Shown in pieces: positions 36,568 to 46,270 of a stretch of 64,000 bases of DNA. This DNA comes from Halobacterium sp. DL1 (GTDB lineage Archaea; Halobacteriota; Halobacteria; Halobacteriales; Halobacteriaceae). The notes below the pieces were generated by a model that saw only the letters and a list, made by a program, of their open reading frames with translations, did not search any database and was not told the origin of the DNA. Position 1 is the stretch's first letter. Every line of letters begins with the position of its first letter. The stretch lies in contig CP007060.1 in NCBI GenBank assembly GCA_000230955.3, positions 2,046,001 through 2,110,000 of the forward strand, read 5' to 3'. Made by a program: the position numbers and the translations under genes.

Positions 36568-37716
36568 ATGAAACTGCACGAGTACCAGGCGAAGCAGGTC
36601 TTCGCCGACGCGGGCATCCCGACCCCAGGGTCGGCGCTCGCAACGTCTGCCGACGAGGTAGTAGAGGTCGCCGACGACCTCGGCTACCCCGTCGCGGTGA
36701 AAGCGCAGGTACACGTCGGCGGCCGCGGGAAGGCCGGCGGTATCAAGCTTGTCGACGACGCAGAGGAGGCCCGCGAGGCCGCCGATTCGATCCTCGGGAT
36801 GGACCTGAAGGGGTACACGGTCGGGAAGGTCCTCGTCGAGGAAGCCGTCGACTTCACGAACGAACTGTACGTGGGTGTCACGATGGACCGCGGCGAGGGC
36901 GAGCCCGTCGCCATGGTCTCCGAACAGGGCGGCGTCAACATCGAGGAGGTCGCCGAGGAGGACCCCGACGCCATCGCGCGCGAGCACATCGACCCGGCGT
37001 TCGGGATGCATCCCTACCAGGCCCGCAAGGTCGTCTACGAGGCCGACATCCCCCGCGACGTCGCGGGCGACGTCGCCAGCATCCTCACGACGCTGTACGA
37101 CCTCTACGAGGCCAAGGACGGCTCCGACATCGAGATCAACCCGCTGATGGTCACCAGCGACGGCGACGTCGTCGCGGCCGACGCCGTGATGAACGTCGAC
37201 GACGACGCGCTGTTCCGTCACCCGGACCTCGCGGAGATGGAGGACGAGGCCGCGGGCGACGACCTCGAGGCGAAGGCCAACGAGTACGGCTTCGACTACG
37301 TCCGCCTCGACGGCAACGTCGGCATCATCGGCAACGGCGCCGGTCTCGTGATGACGACGCTCGACCTCGTCGACTACTACGGCGGGAAGCCCGCGAACTT
37401 CCTGGACATCGGCGGCGGTGCGAAGGCCGAGCGCGTGACCAACGCCCTCGACATGGTGTTCTCCGACGAGAACGTCGACTCGGTCGTCTTCAACATCTTC
37501 GGTGGCATCACCCGCGGCGACGAGGTCGCGAAGGGCATCAACGCCGCCCTCGAACAGTTCGACGAGATTCCCAAGCCGGTGGTCGTCCGACTCGCGGGGA
37601 CGAACGCCGCGGAGGGCCGCGAGATACTGAACGCGGACCTCGTCACCGTCGAGGAGACCCTCGAAGGGGCGGTGCAGCGCGCTGTCGAGTACGCGAACAC
37701 GGAGGCTGAACAATGA
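36568..37716 (+). CDS. sucC: succinate-CoA ligase, beta subunit
   Basis: A 382-residue TCA-cycle subunit with an N-terminal ATP-grasp fold ([38 protein letters not shown]) and a C-terminal CoA-ligase domain ([31 protein letters not shown]). The ATG at 36568 is the only sensible start. Forms the heterotetramer with SucD, whose gene overlaps by four bases. The nucleotide (ADP or GDP) cannot be fixed from sequence alone, though archaeal forms are usually ADP-forming. Confidence 0.97.
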   Translation: MKLHEYQAKQVFADAGIPTPGSALATSADEVVEVADDLGYPVAVKAQVHVGGRGKAGGIKLVDDAEEAREAADSILGMDLKGYTVGKVLVEEAVDFTNELYVGVTMDRGEGEPVAMVSEQGGVNIEEVAEEDPDAIAREHIDPAFGMHPYQARKVVYEADIPRDVAGDVASILTTLYDLYEAKDGSDIEINPLMVTSDGDVVAADAVMNVDDDALFRHPDLAEMEDEAAGDDLEAKANEYGFDYVRLDGNVGIIGNGAGLVMTTLDLVDYYGGKPANFLDIGGGAKAERVTNALDMVFSDENVDSVVFNIFGGITRGDEVAKGINAALEQFDEIPKPVVVRLAGTNAAEGREILNADLVTVEETLEGAVQRAVEYANTEAEQ

Positions 37717-38582
37717 GCATCCTGGTAGACGACGACACCCGCGTCGTGGTGCAGGGCATCACGGGCGGGGAAGGCAAGTTCCACGCCGAACAGATGATCG
37801 ACTACGGGACGAACGTCGTCGCTGGCGCCGTCCCCGGCAAGGGCGGCCAGGAGGTCGCTGGCGTCCCCGTCTACGACACCGTCGACGCCGCCGTCGAGGA
37901 GGAGGACGCCGACGCGTCGGTCGTCTTCGTCCCGCCGGCGTTCGCCGCGGACGCCGTCTTCGAGGGGCTCGACACGGACCTCGACCTCGTGGTCGCCATC
38001 ACGGAGGGCATCCCCACGCAGGACATGGCGAAGGTGAACAAGCGCCTGAGCGAGGTCGACACCCGCCTCCTCGGGCCGAACTGCCCGGGCATCATCACGC
38101 CCGGCGAGTCCAAACTCGGCATCCTCCCCGGCAACATCTTCGAGTCCGGGAACGTCGGCCTGGTCTCTCGGTCGGGCACGCTCACCTACCAGGTCGTCGA
38201 CTCCCTCACGTCGCGGGGTATCGGCCAGACCACCGCCATCGGCATCGGCGGCGACCCCATCATCGGGACGGACTTCATCGACGCCCTCGAACTGTTCGAG
38301 GCCGACCCGGACACCCACGCCGTCGTGATGTGCGGCGAGATCGGCGGCGAGGACGAGGAGGACGCCGCCGAGTTCATCGCCCAGAACATGGACACGCCGG
38401 TCGCCGGGTTCATCGCTGGCCGCACCGCACCGCCGGGCAAGCGCATGGGCCACGCGGGCGCCATCGTCTCCGGCAGCGGCACCGGCACCGCCGAATCGAA
38501 GATCAACGCGCTCAACGACGCGGGCGTTCCCGTCGGTGACACCCCCGAGGAGGTCGCCGACGACATCGAGGACCTGCTGTAA
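37713..38582 (+). CDS. sucD: succinate-CoA ligase, alpha subunit
   Basis: A 289-residue subunit that binds CoA and carries the phosphohistidine. [24 protein letters not shown] is the CoA-binding domain, [21 protein letters not shown] is a conserved loop, and H247 in [20 protein letters not shown] is the phosphorylated residue. Its ATG overlaps the sucC stop (ATGA), so the two subunits are translated together. Confidence 0.97.
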   Translation: MSILVDDDTRVVVQGITGGEGKFHAEQMIDYGTNVVAGAVPGKGGQEVAGVPVYDTVDAAVEEEDADASVVFVPPAFAADAVFEGLDTDLDLVVAITEGIPTQDMAKVNKRLSEVDTRLLGPNCPGIITPGESKLGILPGNIFESGNVGLVSRSGTLTYQVVDSLTSRGIGQTTAIGIGGDPIIGTDFIDALELFEADPDTHAVVMCGEIGGEDEEDAAEFIAQNMDTPVAGFIAGRTAPPGKRMGHAGAIVSGSGTGTAESKINALNDAGVPVGDTPEEVADDIEDLL

Positions 38583-38751
38583 GGCAACTCGGCCGCTTCT
38601 CCGTTCTCCACGCCGACTAGCGACGCGACTCGACCCGGACGCGACCAGCGACGCCCACAGACAGCGAGTTCACTGTACCGGTTGGTCCAGTCTGGTTTCG
38701 GCCAGGTCCGGCACCCACGACCGGAAATGACGGTTTGTCCCGGGTTAATTC

Positions 38752-38771
38752 GGATTAAGCGTCGCTAATCC
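38752..38771. promoter_or_regulatory. inverted repeat upstream of the gene at 38826
   Basis: Arms ggatta and taatcc separated by 8 bp, about 55-75 bp before ATG 38826 and upstream of a TATA-like ggtttttga (38790-38798). It could be an operator for the small zinc-ribbon gene, or belong to the end of the sucCD transcript. Nothing else in the 243-bp gap is recognised. Confidence 0.3.
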
Positions 38772-38825
38772 AGGGGGTACTGTCGCGCCGGTTTTTGATG
38801 TCCCCGGCAGAACGGAGAGACGACC

Positions 38826-39023
38826 ATGCCTACTACCGCCCCCGAGACGGACCACCACGAGTTCTGCGAGCGCTGCGACCGAGACACCCCCCACAGCGTC
38901 GCGATCGAACTGCGCACGGAGAGCGACCGGTCGGAGAACACCGAGTTCTCACGGGAGCCCTACCGCGTGAGCACCTGTATGAGCTGTGACGGCACGACCG
39001 CCCTCCGGATGAACGACGCCTGA
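38826..39023 (+). CDS. small zinc-ribbon protein (DUF7835-like)
   Basis: A 65-residue acidic protein: HEFCERCDRDTPH near the N-terminus and STCMSCDGTTAL near the end give two CxxC pairs about 40 residues apart, a typical zinc beta-ribbon. Between them is a variable polar strand. I recall the pattern as a haloarchaeal zinc-ribbon family (DUF7835). Function unknown; nucleic-acid or protein contact is likely. Confidence 0.82.
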   Translation: MPTTAPETDHHEFCERCDRDTPHSVAIELRTESDRSENTEFSREPYRVSTCMSCDGTTALRMNDA

Positions 39024-39136
39024 ACCAGTCTGTGGAGCGTCGGTTCTCAGGCTCGCTGTCGGACCGGGATTCCTCTCGTCCCTGTTTCTAATCTCCGACA
39101 CTCCCCCAAAACAAGAGATTCCGCTGCGCTTCGTGG

Positions 39137-40645
39137 TCAGTACGCGGCGTCCCGGATCTCCTCGCGCAGGTCCTCGAACTGCTGGAGGTACTCCTGGCGC
39201 TCGGCGCGGACCGCCGCCAGTTCGCCCTGGTAGTCTTCGACGTGGTCCGGCGGGTAGAACGCCTCGATGTCCATGCCGGGGACGTGCTCGGGGATCTCCA
39301 GACCGAGCGTGTCGTCGCTCCGCCAGTCGATGCTGTCGCGCGCGACCTCGCAGAGGATGGTGACGGACTCCGTGACGCCGACGTCCTTCGTCCCGGCGCC
39401 GAGGTGGCCGGTGTTGATGACGAAGCAGTCGACGTCGTTGGCGGCGACGAGGTCGTGGAAGCGGTTGCCCTCCTCGCCCTCCGAGCCCATGATGAAGGGG
39501 TTGGTGCCGACGACGCGGATGGCTTCCCCGGCCTTCTCGGGGTCGCCCGCGCTGGTCTCGATGGACTCGCCGAGCATGAACGCGATGGCGGCCTGCTCGG
39601 GCGTGAGGCGGGCGACCGGCGGCATCACGGGGTTCCGGGTGATGAAGAACATCTGGTCGACGTCCGGCAGGTCGATCTCCTCGCTCGCGCTCTCGAGGTC
39701 GTCGCGGCGGACGACCGCGCGACCGTTGCTGGTGAGCGTGTCGTCGTCGAAGTCGACGGCGCCGTCGTCCGCGACGGCGACGTTCTCCAGCACGGCCTGT
39801 TCGCGCGTCGCGGCGTGGTGGAGGGCCGGCTGCTCGTCGGCGTCCAGGCCGTCGGTCTTGATGTAGAGGCCGCCGCCCTCCGAACCGGTGACGGTGCCAT
39901 CCGGCAGGAGCGCGCAGACGTCGTCCTGGAGCATCTCCGCGCCCTCGGGGTCGTCGAGCCAGCAGCCGTGACAGGTCAGCGTGGACTTCCCGGTGGCCGA
40001 GAGGCCCAGGAACGCCTGGCCGACGGTCTGGAGGTCGCCGGCCTCGTCCTCGACGCGGACGCGCTTGCTACCGGCGTGGAGGCCCAGACCGCCCAGCTGC
40101 TTCGCGCGGTGCATGTAGAGCCGCAGGAAGGACTTCTTCGCCTCGCCAGTGTAGTCGCTGCCGAGCACGTACGTGACCCCGGCGTCGACGTCCACCCGAA
40201 TCCGGGTGTCGGCCTCGTCGGGCAGCTGGAGCGTCTCGAAGTCCGGTTCGCGGCCCTCCGGTGCCGGCTCCAGCAGTTTCGCCCACGCCAGCGCGATGCG
40301 ACCGTACTCCTTCGGGACGTAGAGCCGGCAGCAGAACGCGGTCTCGTCGTGGCGGCCGACCATGCGGTCGAGGCAGACGAGTTCGCTCTCGCGGGCGCGG
40401 TCCTGCGCGGCGTCCATCAGCCCGCGGTCGGACTCGGTGAACTCGTCGTCGACCGAGTTCTTCGTTCGGTCGGCGCTGCGCGACCGGAACTCGCTCACGT
40501 AGGACGGACTCCCGTACTCCGTCGTCGTCTCCAGGTGCTCGGAGAACGCCCGGAGCTCGTCGAACGAGGGGTCGTACGTGACGTTCTCCGCCGTTCTGGG
40601 GTCCGGGAAGTCGTGCGTGACTGTTTCCGGCACGTGCTCGCTCAT
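39137..40645 (-). CDS. pckA: phosphoenolpyruvate carboxykinase (ATP)
   Basis: A 502-residue ATP-type PEPCK, making PEP from oxaloacetate. It has the P-loop GLSATGKSTLT, the metal/oxaloacetate-side LLPDGTVTGSEGGGLYIKTDGLD, and FFITRNPVMPPVARLTPEQAAIAFMLGES toward the C-terminus. The length fits the ATP class rather than the GTP class. It stands alone and joins the nearby TCA genes (sucCD) to gluconeogenesis. Confidence 0.95.
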   Translation of the reverse strand: MSEHVPETVTHDFPDPRTAENVTYDPSFDELRAFSEHLETTTEYGSPSYVSEFRSRSADRTKNSVDDEFTESDRGLMDAAQDRARESELVCLDRMVGRHDETAFCCRLYVPKEYGRIALAWAKLLEPAPEGREPDFETLQLPDEADTRIRVDVDAGVTYVLGSDYTGEAKKSFLRLYMHRAKQLGGLGLHAGSKRVRVEDEAGDLQTVGQAFLGLSATGKSTLTCHGCWLDDPEGAEMLQDDVCALLPDGTVTGSEGGGLYIKTDGLDADEQPALHHAATREQAVLENVAVADDGAVDFDDDTLTSNGRAVVRRDDLESASEEIDLPDVDQMFFITRNPVMPPVARLTPEQAAIAFMLGESIETSAGDPEKAGEAIRVVGTNPFIMGSEGEEGNRFHDLVAANDVDCFVINTGHLGAGTKDVGVTESVTILCEVARDSIDWRSDDTLGLEIPEHVPGMDIEAFYPPDHVEDYQGELAAVRAERQEYLQQFEDLREEIRDAAY

Positions 40646-40807
40646 CAGTTCTGCCTACCGCCGCCAAGCAGTATAACAATGCGGTTTCTATGCCGAGCGC
40701 GACGGCGCGAACGCAGAGTAACCGTCGCCTACCACCTCGTGTGTAGACCCCGTCCGCCGCTCTCCCGAGCGAAACGCGTATGTGGCCCGCCGCGGACGCC
40801 TGACGTG

Positions 40808-41833
40808 ATGGAGACGACCCACCGCGTCCACGTCGGCGACGCCCGCGACCTGCCGCTCGCCGACGACAGCGCGGACCTCGTCGTCACGTCGCCACCCTAC
40901 CCCATGATCGAGATGTGGGACGAGACGTTCGCCGCACTCGACCCCGCAGTCGGCGACGCGCTCGACGCGGGCGACGGCGCTCGCGCCCACGACCTGATGC
41001 TCGACGTGCTCGACGACGCCTGGGCGGAGGTCGCGCGCGTCCTCCGGCCCGGCGGCATCGCGGTGGTGAACGTCGGCGACGCCACTCGCACGGTCGGTCG
41101 GTTCCGGGTCTACGACAACCACGCTCGCATCACGCAGACGTTCGAGGAGCTGGGCTTCGACCCGCTGCCGGGCGTGCTGTGGCGCAAGCCCGCCAACAGC
41201 GCCGCGAAGTTCATGGGCAGCGGGATGGTGCCGCCGAACGCCTACGTCACGCTCGAACGCGAGCACGTCCTCGTCTTCCGGAACGGCGAGCGCCGCAGTT
41301 TCGAGCCGGGCGCCGACCGGCGCTACGAGGCCGCCTACTTCTGGGAGGAGCGCAACCGCTGGTTCTCCGACGTCTGGACGGACCTCGGCGGCGAGCGCCA
41401 GGCGCTCGCGGACCCCGACCTCCGGGAGCGCTCGGCGGCGTTCCCGCTGGCACTCCCCTACCGCCTCGTCAACATGTACTCCGTCTACGGCGACACCGTC
41501 CTCGACCCGTTCTGGGGGACCGGGACGACGAGTCTCGCGGCGGCCGTCGCGGGCCGCAGTTCCGTCGGCGTCGAACACGACCCCGGATTCGCCAACGCGT
41601 TCGCCGAACGCATCCGGGAGGCGCCCCACCTCTCACGGGAGTTCGCCCGCCAGCGACTCGCCGACCACCGCGAGTTCGTCCGCGGAACCGACGACGCCCT
41701 CGACTACGAGGCCGAAAACTACGACACGCGCGTCCGGACCAACCAGGAGCGCCGCATCCAGTTCTACGAGGTCGCGGACGTGGCGGAGACGCCGGATGGG
41801 TGGCGGGCGACACACGAACCGTACCGGGAGTGA
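40808..41833 (+). CDS. zim: orphan DNA methyltransferase, CTAG type (Zim-like)
   Basis: A 341-residue modification enzyme. The catalytic motif TSPPYP (S28-Y31) comes before the SAM motif (D233 in LDPFWGTGTTSLAAAVAGR), the beta-class order; SPPY is typical of N4-cytosine but also some N6-adenine methylases. The layout matches the haloarchaeal Zim family that I recall as methylating CTAG. No restriction enzyme lies next to it. It is divergent from pckA. Confidence 0.82.
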   Translation: METTHRVHVGDARDLPLADDSADLVVTSPPYPMIEMWDETFAALDPAVGDALDAGDGARAHDLMLDVLDDAWAEVARVLRPGGIAVVNVGDATRTVGRFRVYDNHARITQTFEELGFDPLPGVLWRKPANSAAKFMGSGMVPPNAYVTLEREHVLVFRNGERRSFEPGADRRYEAAYFWEERNRWFSDVWTDLGGERQALADPDLRERSAAFPLALPYRLVNMYSVYGDTVLDPFWGTGTTSLAAAVAGRSSVGVEHDPGFANAFAERIREAPHLSREFARQRLADHREFVRGTDDALDYEAENYDTRVRTNQERRIQFYEVADVAETPDGWRATHEPYRE

Positions 41834-41924
41834 GTGCCGCGGGCCGGGCGCTCGTTCCAACGACGCAACCACCTGGTCGACAGTTGGCCACGGAGCATAA
41901 CCGCCAGCGACGACTGTTATCGGT

Positions 41925-42071
41925 ATGACGTATCAGACCACCGTGGGCTGGTCGCTGCTCAGTTCGGGCGTCGTCACACTGTTGCTCGCGTACCTCCCCG
42001 GCGACTCGGTCTGGTGGGGCGTCGGGCTGCTAGTCGTCGGCGCTGCAGTGCTGCTCTACCGCCAGGTGTAG
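41925..42071 (+). CDS. 48-residue two-helix membrane protein
   Basis: MTYQTTVGWSLLSSGVVTLL and a second helix (WWGVGLLVVGAAVLLY), a short turn with GDS between them. Both helices end cleanly, and the ATG at 41925 follows a tttatc-like promoter region. It is a small membrane protein of unknown role, upstream of a larger membrane protein gene. Confidence 0.6.
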   Translation: MTYQTTVGWSLLSSGVVTLLLAYLPGDSVWWGVGLLVVGAAVLLYRQV

Positions 42072-42146
42072 TCGAGCGGACGATGTACGACGACAACCGC
42101 GGAAGTTGCAGGCAAAGGAGCCCGAGGTCCGCACGGGTGGGACGGG

Positions 42147-43175
42147 ATGAGTGACGGCCGGCCGGATAGCTCTGCCCAGCCCCCCAACCAGAGCCGACTG
42201 ACGAACGTCGGGTTCGTCCGGTGGCTGTTGCTCTCGGGGAGTCGCCGGGTGCTCACCCTCGCCCTCTCGGTGCTCGTCCTCGCCATCCTCCTCACGGTCG
42301 GCACCGTCTGGGAGTTCGAGATGGAGGTGCTGGTCAACGAGACGCGGGCCGTGCAGTCCCTGTTCAACACCCTGCTCGGCGGCATCATCCTCTTCGTCTC
42401 AGTCGTCCTCTCCATCAACATCGCCGTTCTCTCCCAGGAACTCGGCCCGCTGCAGAGCGAGCAGTCACAGATAGAGGACGCCCTCGAGTTCAAGACGGAG
42501 CTGACCGAGGCCGTCGATGCGGACGTCAACACCACCGAAACGGAGACCCTCTACCCCTTCCTCGTCCGGTCGATCCGGCGGGAGTGCGAGCAGCTCCGGG
42601 CGAGCGCCGAGCGGCTGGGCGAGGACCCAGCAGGCGAGGCGGTCGCGGCGTTCGCCTCGTCGGTGGAGCAGGAACTCGCCCGGGTCGAGGACCGCCTTCA
42701 CTCCGACAGCCGCCGGCTGACGCCGACGCTGCTGGCCGGTCTCGACTACGACCTCGCACACCAGATTGCCACGGCACGGCACCTCCAGTTGACCCACGGC
42801 GACAGCCTCGGGGAGTCCGGTAGCGCGGCGCTCGCCAACCTCCTCGAACTGTTCACAGCGTTCGCCTCCGGGCGGGAGTACTTCCAGACGCTGTACTTCA
42901 AGCGGGAGGTCCAGAACCTCACCCGGGACCTGCTGTTCCTCGCGCTCCCGGTCATCGTCTTCACGTCCCACGTCCTGCTCGCCATCGACGCAGGGCTGTT
43001 CCCCCAGTCGGGCGCCCTCGGGATACAGCCCCGGCTGCTGTACGTGAGCATCGGGTACGCCATCGCGCTCTCGCCGTACCTCCTGTTGAGCGCGTACATG
43101 CTCCGCATCGTCAGCGTCTCGCGGCTCGCCACGGCGTCGACGGGCTTCAGATTCGACGACGACGGGTCGGCGTGA
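42147..43175 (+). CDS. haloarchaeal membrane protein, function unknown
   Basis: A 342-residue protein with two helices near the N-terminus (about 34-50 and 72-92), a long charged helical middle (about 95-250, with acidic and arginine clusters), and two or three helices near the C-terminus. The N-terminal 25 residues are polar. No catalytic motif is seen. A coiled coil between two membrane parts suggests a scaffold or transport-linked protein, but this is only a shape argument. Confidence 0.78.
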   Translation: MSDGRPDSSAQPPNQSRLTNVGFVRWLLLSGSRRVLTLALSVLVLAILLTVGTVWEFEMEVLVNETRAVQSLFNTLLGGIILFVSVVLSINIAVLSQELGPLQSEQSQIEDALEFKTELTEAVDADVNTTETETLYPFLVRSIRRECEQLRASAERLGEDPAGEAVAAFASSVEQELARVEDRLHSDSRRLTPTLLAGLDYDLAHQIATARHLQLTHGDSLGESGSAALANLLELFTAFASGREYFQTLYFKREVQNLTRDLLFLALPVIVFTSHVLLAIDAGLFPQSGALGIQPRLLYVSIGYAIALSPYLLLSAYMLRIVSVSRLATASTGFRFDDDGSA

Positions 43176-43327
43176 CGAGCGCCGTCTACCCGGCAGCCTG
43201 CCGGAGGAACTGGTAACCACCCGGCAGTTCCGTGCAGCCAATCGCCGACGAAGTGGCTCCGAACCGCCAGCATCCTGCGAGAACGGTTAATCCGGTAGGA
43301 GTCGCCTACCAGAGTGTTCCACGATCC

Positions 43328-43561
43328 ATGCGCAGTAAGAGCACGTTAACGGTCTTCAGCCTCGTGATGGCGGTCGTCGGTCGTGAGTTCGCGGCGCTCG
43401 TCCGGGGACTGGCGTTCTGGACGGCGGTGATACTGCCGCTCGTCTATCTCGTGCTCCTCGTGGTCGGCTCGCCGACTGTCAGCGACCCCGCCGCCGTGGC
43501 GGTGTTTGCAGCCTTCAACGTCGTCTCACTGGTGCTCGGACACGGCTACGGCGAGCCGTAG
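43328..43561 (+). CDS. 77-residue membrane protein
   Basis: A small protein of three hydrophobic segments (about 8-24, 28-46 and 55-72), beginning MRSKSTLTVFSLVMAVVGREF. It may pair with the neighbouring membrane genes. No family is recognised. The ATG at 43328 starts a clean coding frame; the frame is open further upstream but reads poorly there. Confidence 0.65.
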   Translation: MRSKSTLTVFSLVMAVVGREFAALVRGLAFWTAVILPLVYLVLLVVGSPTVSDPAAVAVFAAFNVVSLVLGHGYGEP

Positions 43562-43587
43562 TCGCGACAGTGGAGCGGTGCCTCGAG

Positions 43588-44160
43588 TTACTCCTCGTCG
43601 CCGCTCCACAGTAGCCGCAGTACGGTGGCGATGCTGACCGCACCGACCGCGACCAGCCCCCCGAGACCGACCGGCCCCTGGGTCTCGTCGACCGTCGGCC
43701 CCGGTGGTTCTCCCACCACCGCCCGCTGGGGGACCGACTCGCAGGAGAGCCCGATCCACTGGTCGTTGCACACCTCGGCGCTGTTGACGATGAAGACGGT
43801 GTCCTCCCGGACCTCGTCCGGTTCGCTGTCCCCGTACGCCACCATCGAGATGGAGAGCGGGACCTCCGACCGCTTGTCGAGCAGGAGCGCGTCGTAGGCG
43901 ATGGACGTGCCGGCCTCCCAGTTCGCGAACGCGCAGTTGTCCGCGACCTCCTCGTGTGGCTCCGTCGTCCCGGTCACTGAGAGCCACTGCCCGACGTAGT
44001 TGTCCTCGAACTCGTCGACCCGCGGGACGATGAACAGCCTCGTCACCCGCGTGTCCTGGTCCTCCAGTCCCCCGAGACCGACGGCCGACGCTCCCAACCC
44101 GACGGCTGACGCGCCGACCGCGCCCGACTGTTCGATGAACTCCCGCCGAGTGTGAGTCAT
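43588..44160 (-). CDS. exported protein with Tat-type signal and C-terminal membrane segment
   Basis: A 190-residue protein. The N-terminus TRREFIEQSGAVGASAVGLGASAVGLGG has the twin-arginine motif (TRREF) and a weakly hydrophobic helix typical of halophilic Tat signals. A middle region contains isolated cysteines (DNCAFANW, VCNDQWIGLSCES) that could form disulfides outside the cell. It ends in a hydrophobic helix (LGGLVAVGAVSIATVLRLLW), a likely anchor, then SGDEE. Function unknown. Confidence 0.78.
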   Translation of the reverse strand: MTHTRREFIEQSGAVGASAVGLGASAVGLGGLEDQDTRVTRLFIVPRVDEFEDNYVGQWLSVTGTTEPHEEVADNCAFANWEAGTSIAYDALLLDKRSEVPLSISMVAYGDSEPDEVREDTVFIVNSAEVCNDQWIGLSCESVPQRAVVGEPPGPTVDETQGPVGLGGLVAVGAVSIATVLRLLWSGDEE

Positions 44161-44377
44161 CAGCTGGTGGCCTCCGGTCCCTAGTTCCTCGCTGAACTGG
44201 AAAAGCCCACTGGCGACCGGCAGTCCCTGGCCGGTAGCTGCCCCGTTACTGGCGGAAGACGCTCTGCTACTGTTGGCCTGTTCTGCCCCCGCTTGTTCGC
44301 TTTCTTAACCTCATCTGGTAACTAACTGGCTTCCATCTCGACAGTAGAGCCATCGGCGTCCGTCGGCTAGTACGCCC

Positions 44378-45838
44378 ATGCGACGGCGCCTCCTCGCGGT
44401 CGGTCTCGTCGTCCTCCTCGTCGGTGCAGCCGGCTGCGTCGGCACCGACCAGGCCGGCACACCGACCAGCGAGACGGCGGGGACGGACGCCACACCATTT
44501 GCGACGACCGGGACGACAGTCAACGGCGGGACGAACGGGACACTCGAGGTCCACTTCATCAACACCGGGCAGGCGAGCGCGACGCTGGTCGTCGGCCCGT
44601 CGAACGAGACGATGCTCGTCGACACCGGGGACTGGCGCGACGGCGGCGAGGGGGTGCTCGACTACCTCCGTGCGCAGAACGTCGACCGGATCGACTACCT
44701 CGTGACCACGCACGCGGACGCCGACCACATCGGCGGACACGCCGAGGTCATCGACTACTACGAGACGAAAGCCGACGGGGTCGGCGCCGTCTACGACCCC
44801 GGCATCGCGTCGGCGTCCGCCACCTACGAGGACTACCTCGACGCCGTCGAGCGCCACGACGTCCCGCTGTACGAGACGCGGGCCGGCGACACCGTCCCGC
44901 TGGACGGCGCGACGGTCGAGGTGCTCTCGCCGCCCCGACCGTACCTCGCCAACGACGAGAAAAACGAGAACAGCGTCGTGCTCGACGTGACGTTCGGGAA
45001 CACGAGCTTCCTGCTCACGGGCGACGCGGGCGAGACCGCCGAGCGACGGCTCGTCGAAGCGTACGGCGACGAGTTGAACGCGACGGTGCTCCAGGCCGGC
45101 CACCACGGCAGCGACACGTCGACGAGCGCGCCGTTCCTGGACGCCGTGGAGCCGTCGCTCGTCGTCATCTCGAGCGCGTACGACTCGCAGTACGGCCACC
45201 CCCACGAGGCCGTCCTCGAACGACTCGCCGCCCGGAGCCTCCCGACGTACTGGACCGCCACCCACGGCGACGTCGTCACGGTCAGTAACGGGGAGACCGT
45301 GACCGTCCTCACCCAGCAGGCGGCGCCCACCGACGCGACGAACCTCCGCGAGGGCGAGCCCATCGAACCGGCGAACGCGACCGGCGTGACCGAGCGGGCG
45401 ACGGTCGAGGGCAGCGCGGTCGAGTCGACGGAGACGACGGCCACGGACGGCGGCACGACGACGGCCACGGCGTCAGAGACCACGACCGCGGAGTCGACCA
45501 CCGCGGGCCAGCTCGCGGTCGAGACGGTCCACCCGGACGCCGCGGGCGACGAACGGGACAACCTGAACGACGAGTACGTTGTCTTCGAGAATACCGGCGA
45601 CGAGCGACTCGACATCTCGGGGTGGACAGTCACCGACGAGGCCGACCACAGCTTCACGGTGCCCGAGGGCGTCAGCCTCGACCCGGGTGAGACAGTGACG
45701 CTGCACACCGGGAGCGGCACCGACACGGCGACGGACCTGTACTGGGGGTCAGGGAGCCCCGTCTGGAACAACGGCGGCGACACCGTCTTCGTCACGACCG
45801 ACGACGGCGAACTCGTCGTGGAGGAGTCCTACTCGTGA
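44378..45838 (+). CDS. exported ComEC-like metallo-beta-lactamase lipoprotein with lamin-tail domain
   Basis: A 486-residue lipoprotein. MRRRLLAVGLVVLLVGAAGC (lipobox C20) anchors it outside the cell. A metallo-beta-lactamase fold follows, with THADADHIGGH near residues 111-121, LTGDAG and QAGHHGSDTS, as in the hydrolase part of ComEC. After a Thr/Glu-rich linker, residues about 385-480 form a lamin-tail domain (DEYVVFENTGDERLDISGWTVTDEADHSF). Such proteins probably cut extracellular DNA or nucleotides; the domain pair is common in haloarchaea. It overlaps the next gene (GTGA). Confidence 0.9.
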   Translation: MRRRLLAVGLVVLLVGAAGCVGTDQAGTPTSETAGTDATPFATTGTTVNGGTNGTLEVHFINTGQASATLVVGPSNETMLVDTGDWRDGGEGVLDYLRAQNVDRIDYLVTTHADADHIGGHAEVIDYYETKADGVGAVYDPGIASASATYEDYLDAVERHDVPLYETRAGDTVPLDGATVEVLSPPRPYLANDEKNENSVVLDVTFGNTSFLLTGDAGETAERRLVEAYGDELNATVLQAGHHGSDTSTSAPFLDAVEPSLVVISSAYDSQYGHPHEAVLERLAARSLPTYWTATHGDVVTVSNGETVTVLTQQAAPTDATNLREGEPIEPANATGVTERATVEGSAVESTETTATDGGTTTATASETTTAESTTAGQLAVETVHPDAAGDERDNLNDEYVVFENTGDERLDISGWTVTDEADHSFTVPEGVSLDPGETVTLHTGSGTDTATDLYWGSGSPVWNNGGDTVFVTTDDGELVVEESYS

Positions 45839-46149
45839 GCGAAACTCGCACCGCAGTCCTCGACCGCTTCGAGACGACCGACGGCGGCGACGAACTCGCC
45901 GTCCTGCTCGTGGAGGCCGACGGCGAGGTGGTCGACGAACTGGTCGTGGACCGCGAACTGCTTCCCGCGGACGGACGCCACGAGAACGCCGTCTTCGCGG
46001 TGACGCTGGCCGACGGCGAACTGACGGAGATAGCGTACCGCCCCGAGGAGACAGAGGCGAGGACGGAGGCCGCGCAGTCACGGTTCGACCGCCTGTCGCG
46101 CCGGCCGCCGTCAGACGAGGAGGAAGCGGAGGACGCGGACTCATCGTAA
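45835..46149 (+). CDS. DUF3006 domain protein
   Basis: A 104-residue acidic protein starting with GTG at 45835, overlapping the stop of the metallo-hydrolase gene (GTGA). The core AVLDRFETTDGGDELAVLLVEADGEVVDELVVDRELLP is the DUF3006 pattern, a small beta-barrel often next to ComEC-like hydrolases. The C-terminal tail is Glu/Asp-rich. A regulatory or accessory role for the hydrolase is inferred from linkage. Confidence 0.87.
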   Translation: MSETRTAVLDRFETTDGGDELAVLLVEADGEVVDELVVDRELLPADGRHENAVFAVTLADGELTEIAYRPEETEARTEAAQSRFDRLSRRPPSDEEEAEDADSS

Positions 46150-46270
46150 GCGTCGGGGTTCGGACGCGCCCAGTTGAACAAGAGTTTTGCTCCAGGGGGA
46201 GCGAGTCGGCGGTAGCAGACGCGGTTCCGACGGGACGACACGCCATGAATCTCCACGCACCTCTGACGCC

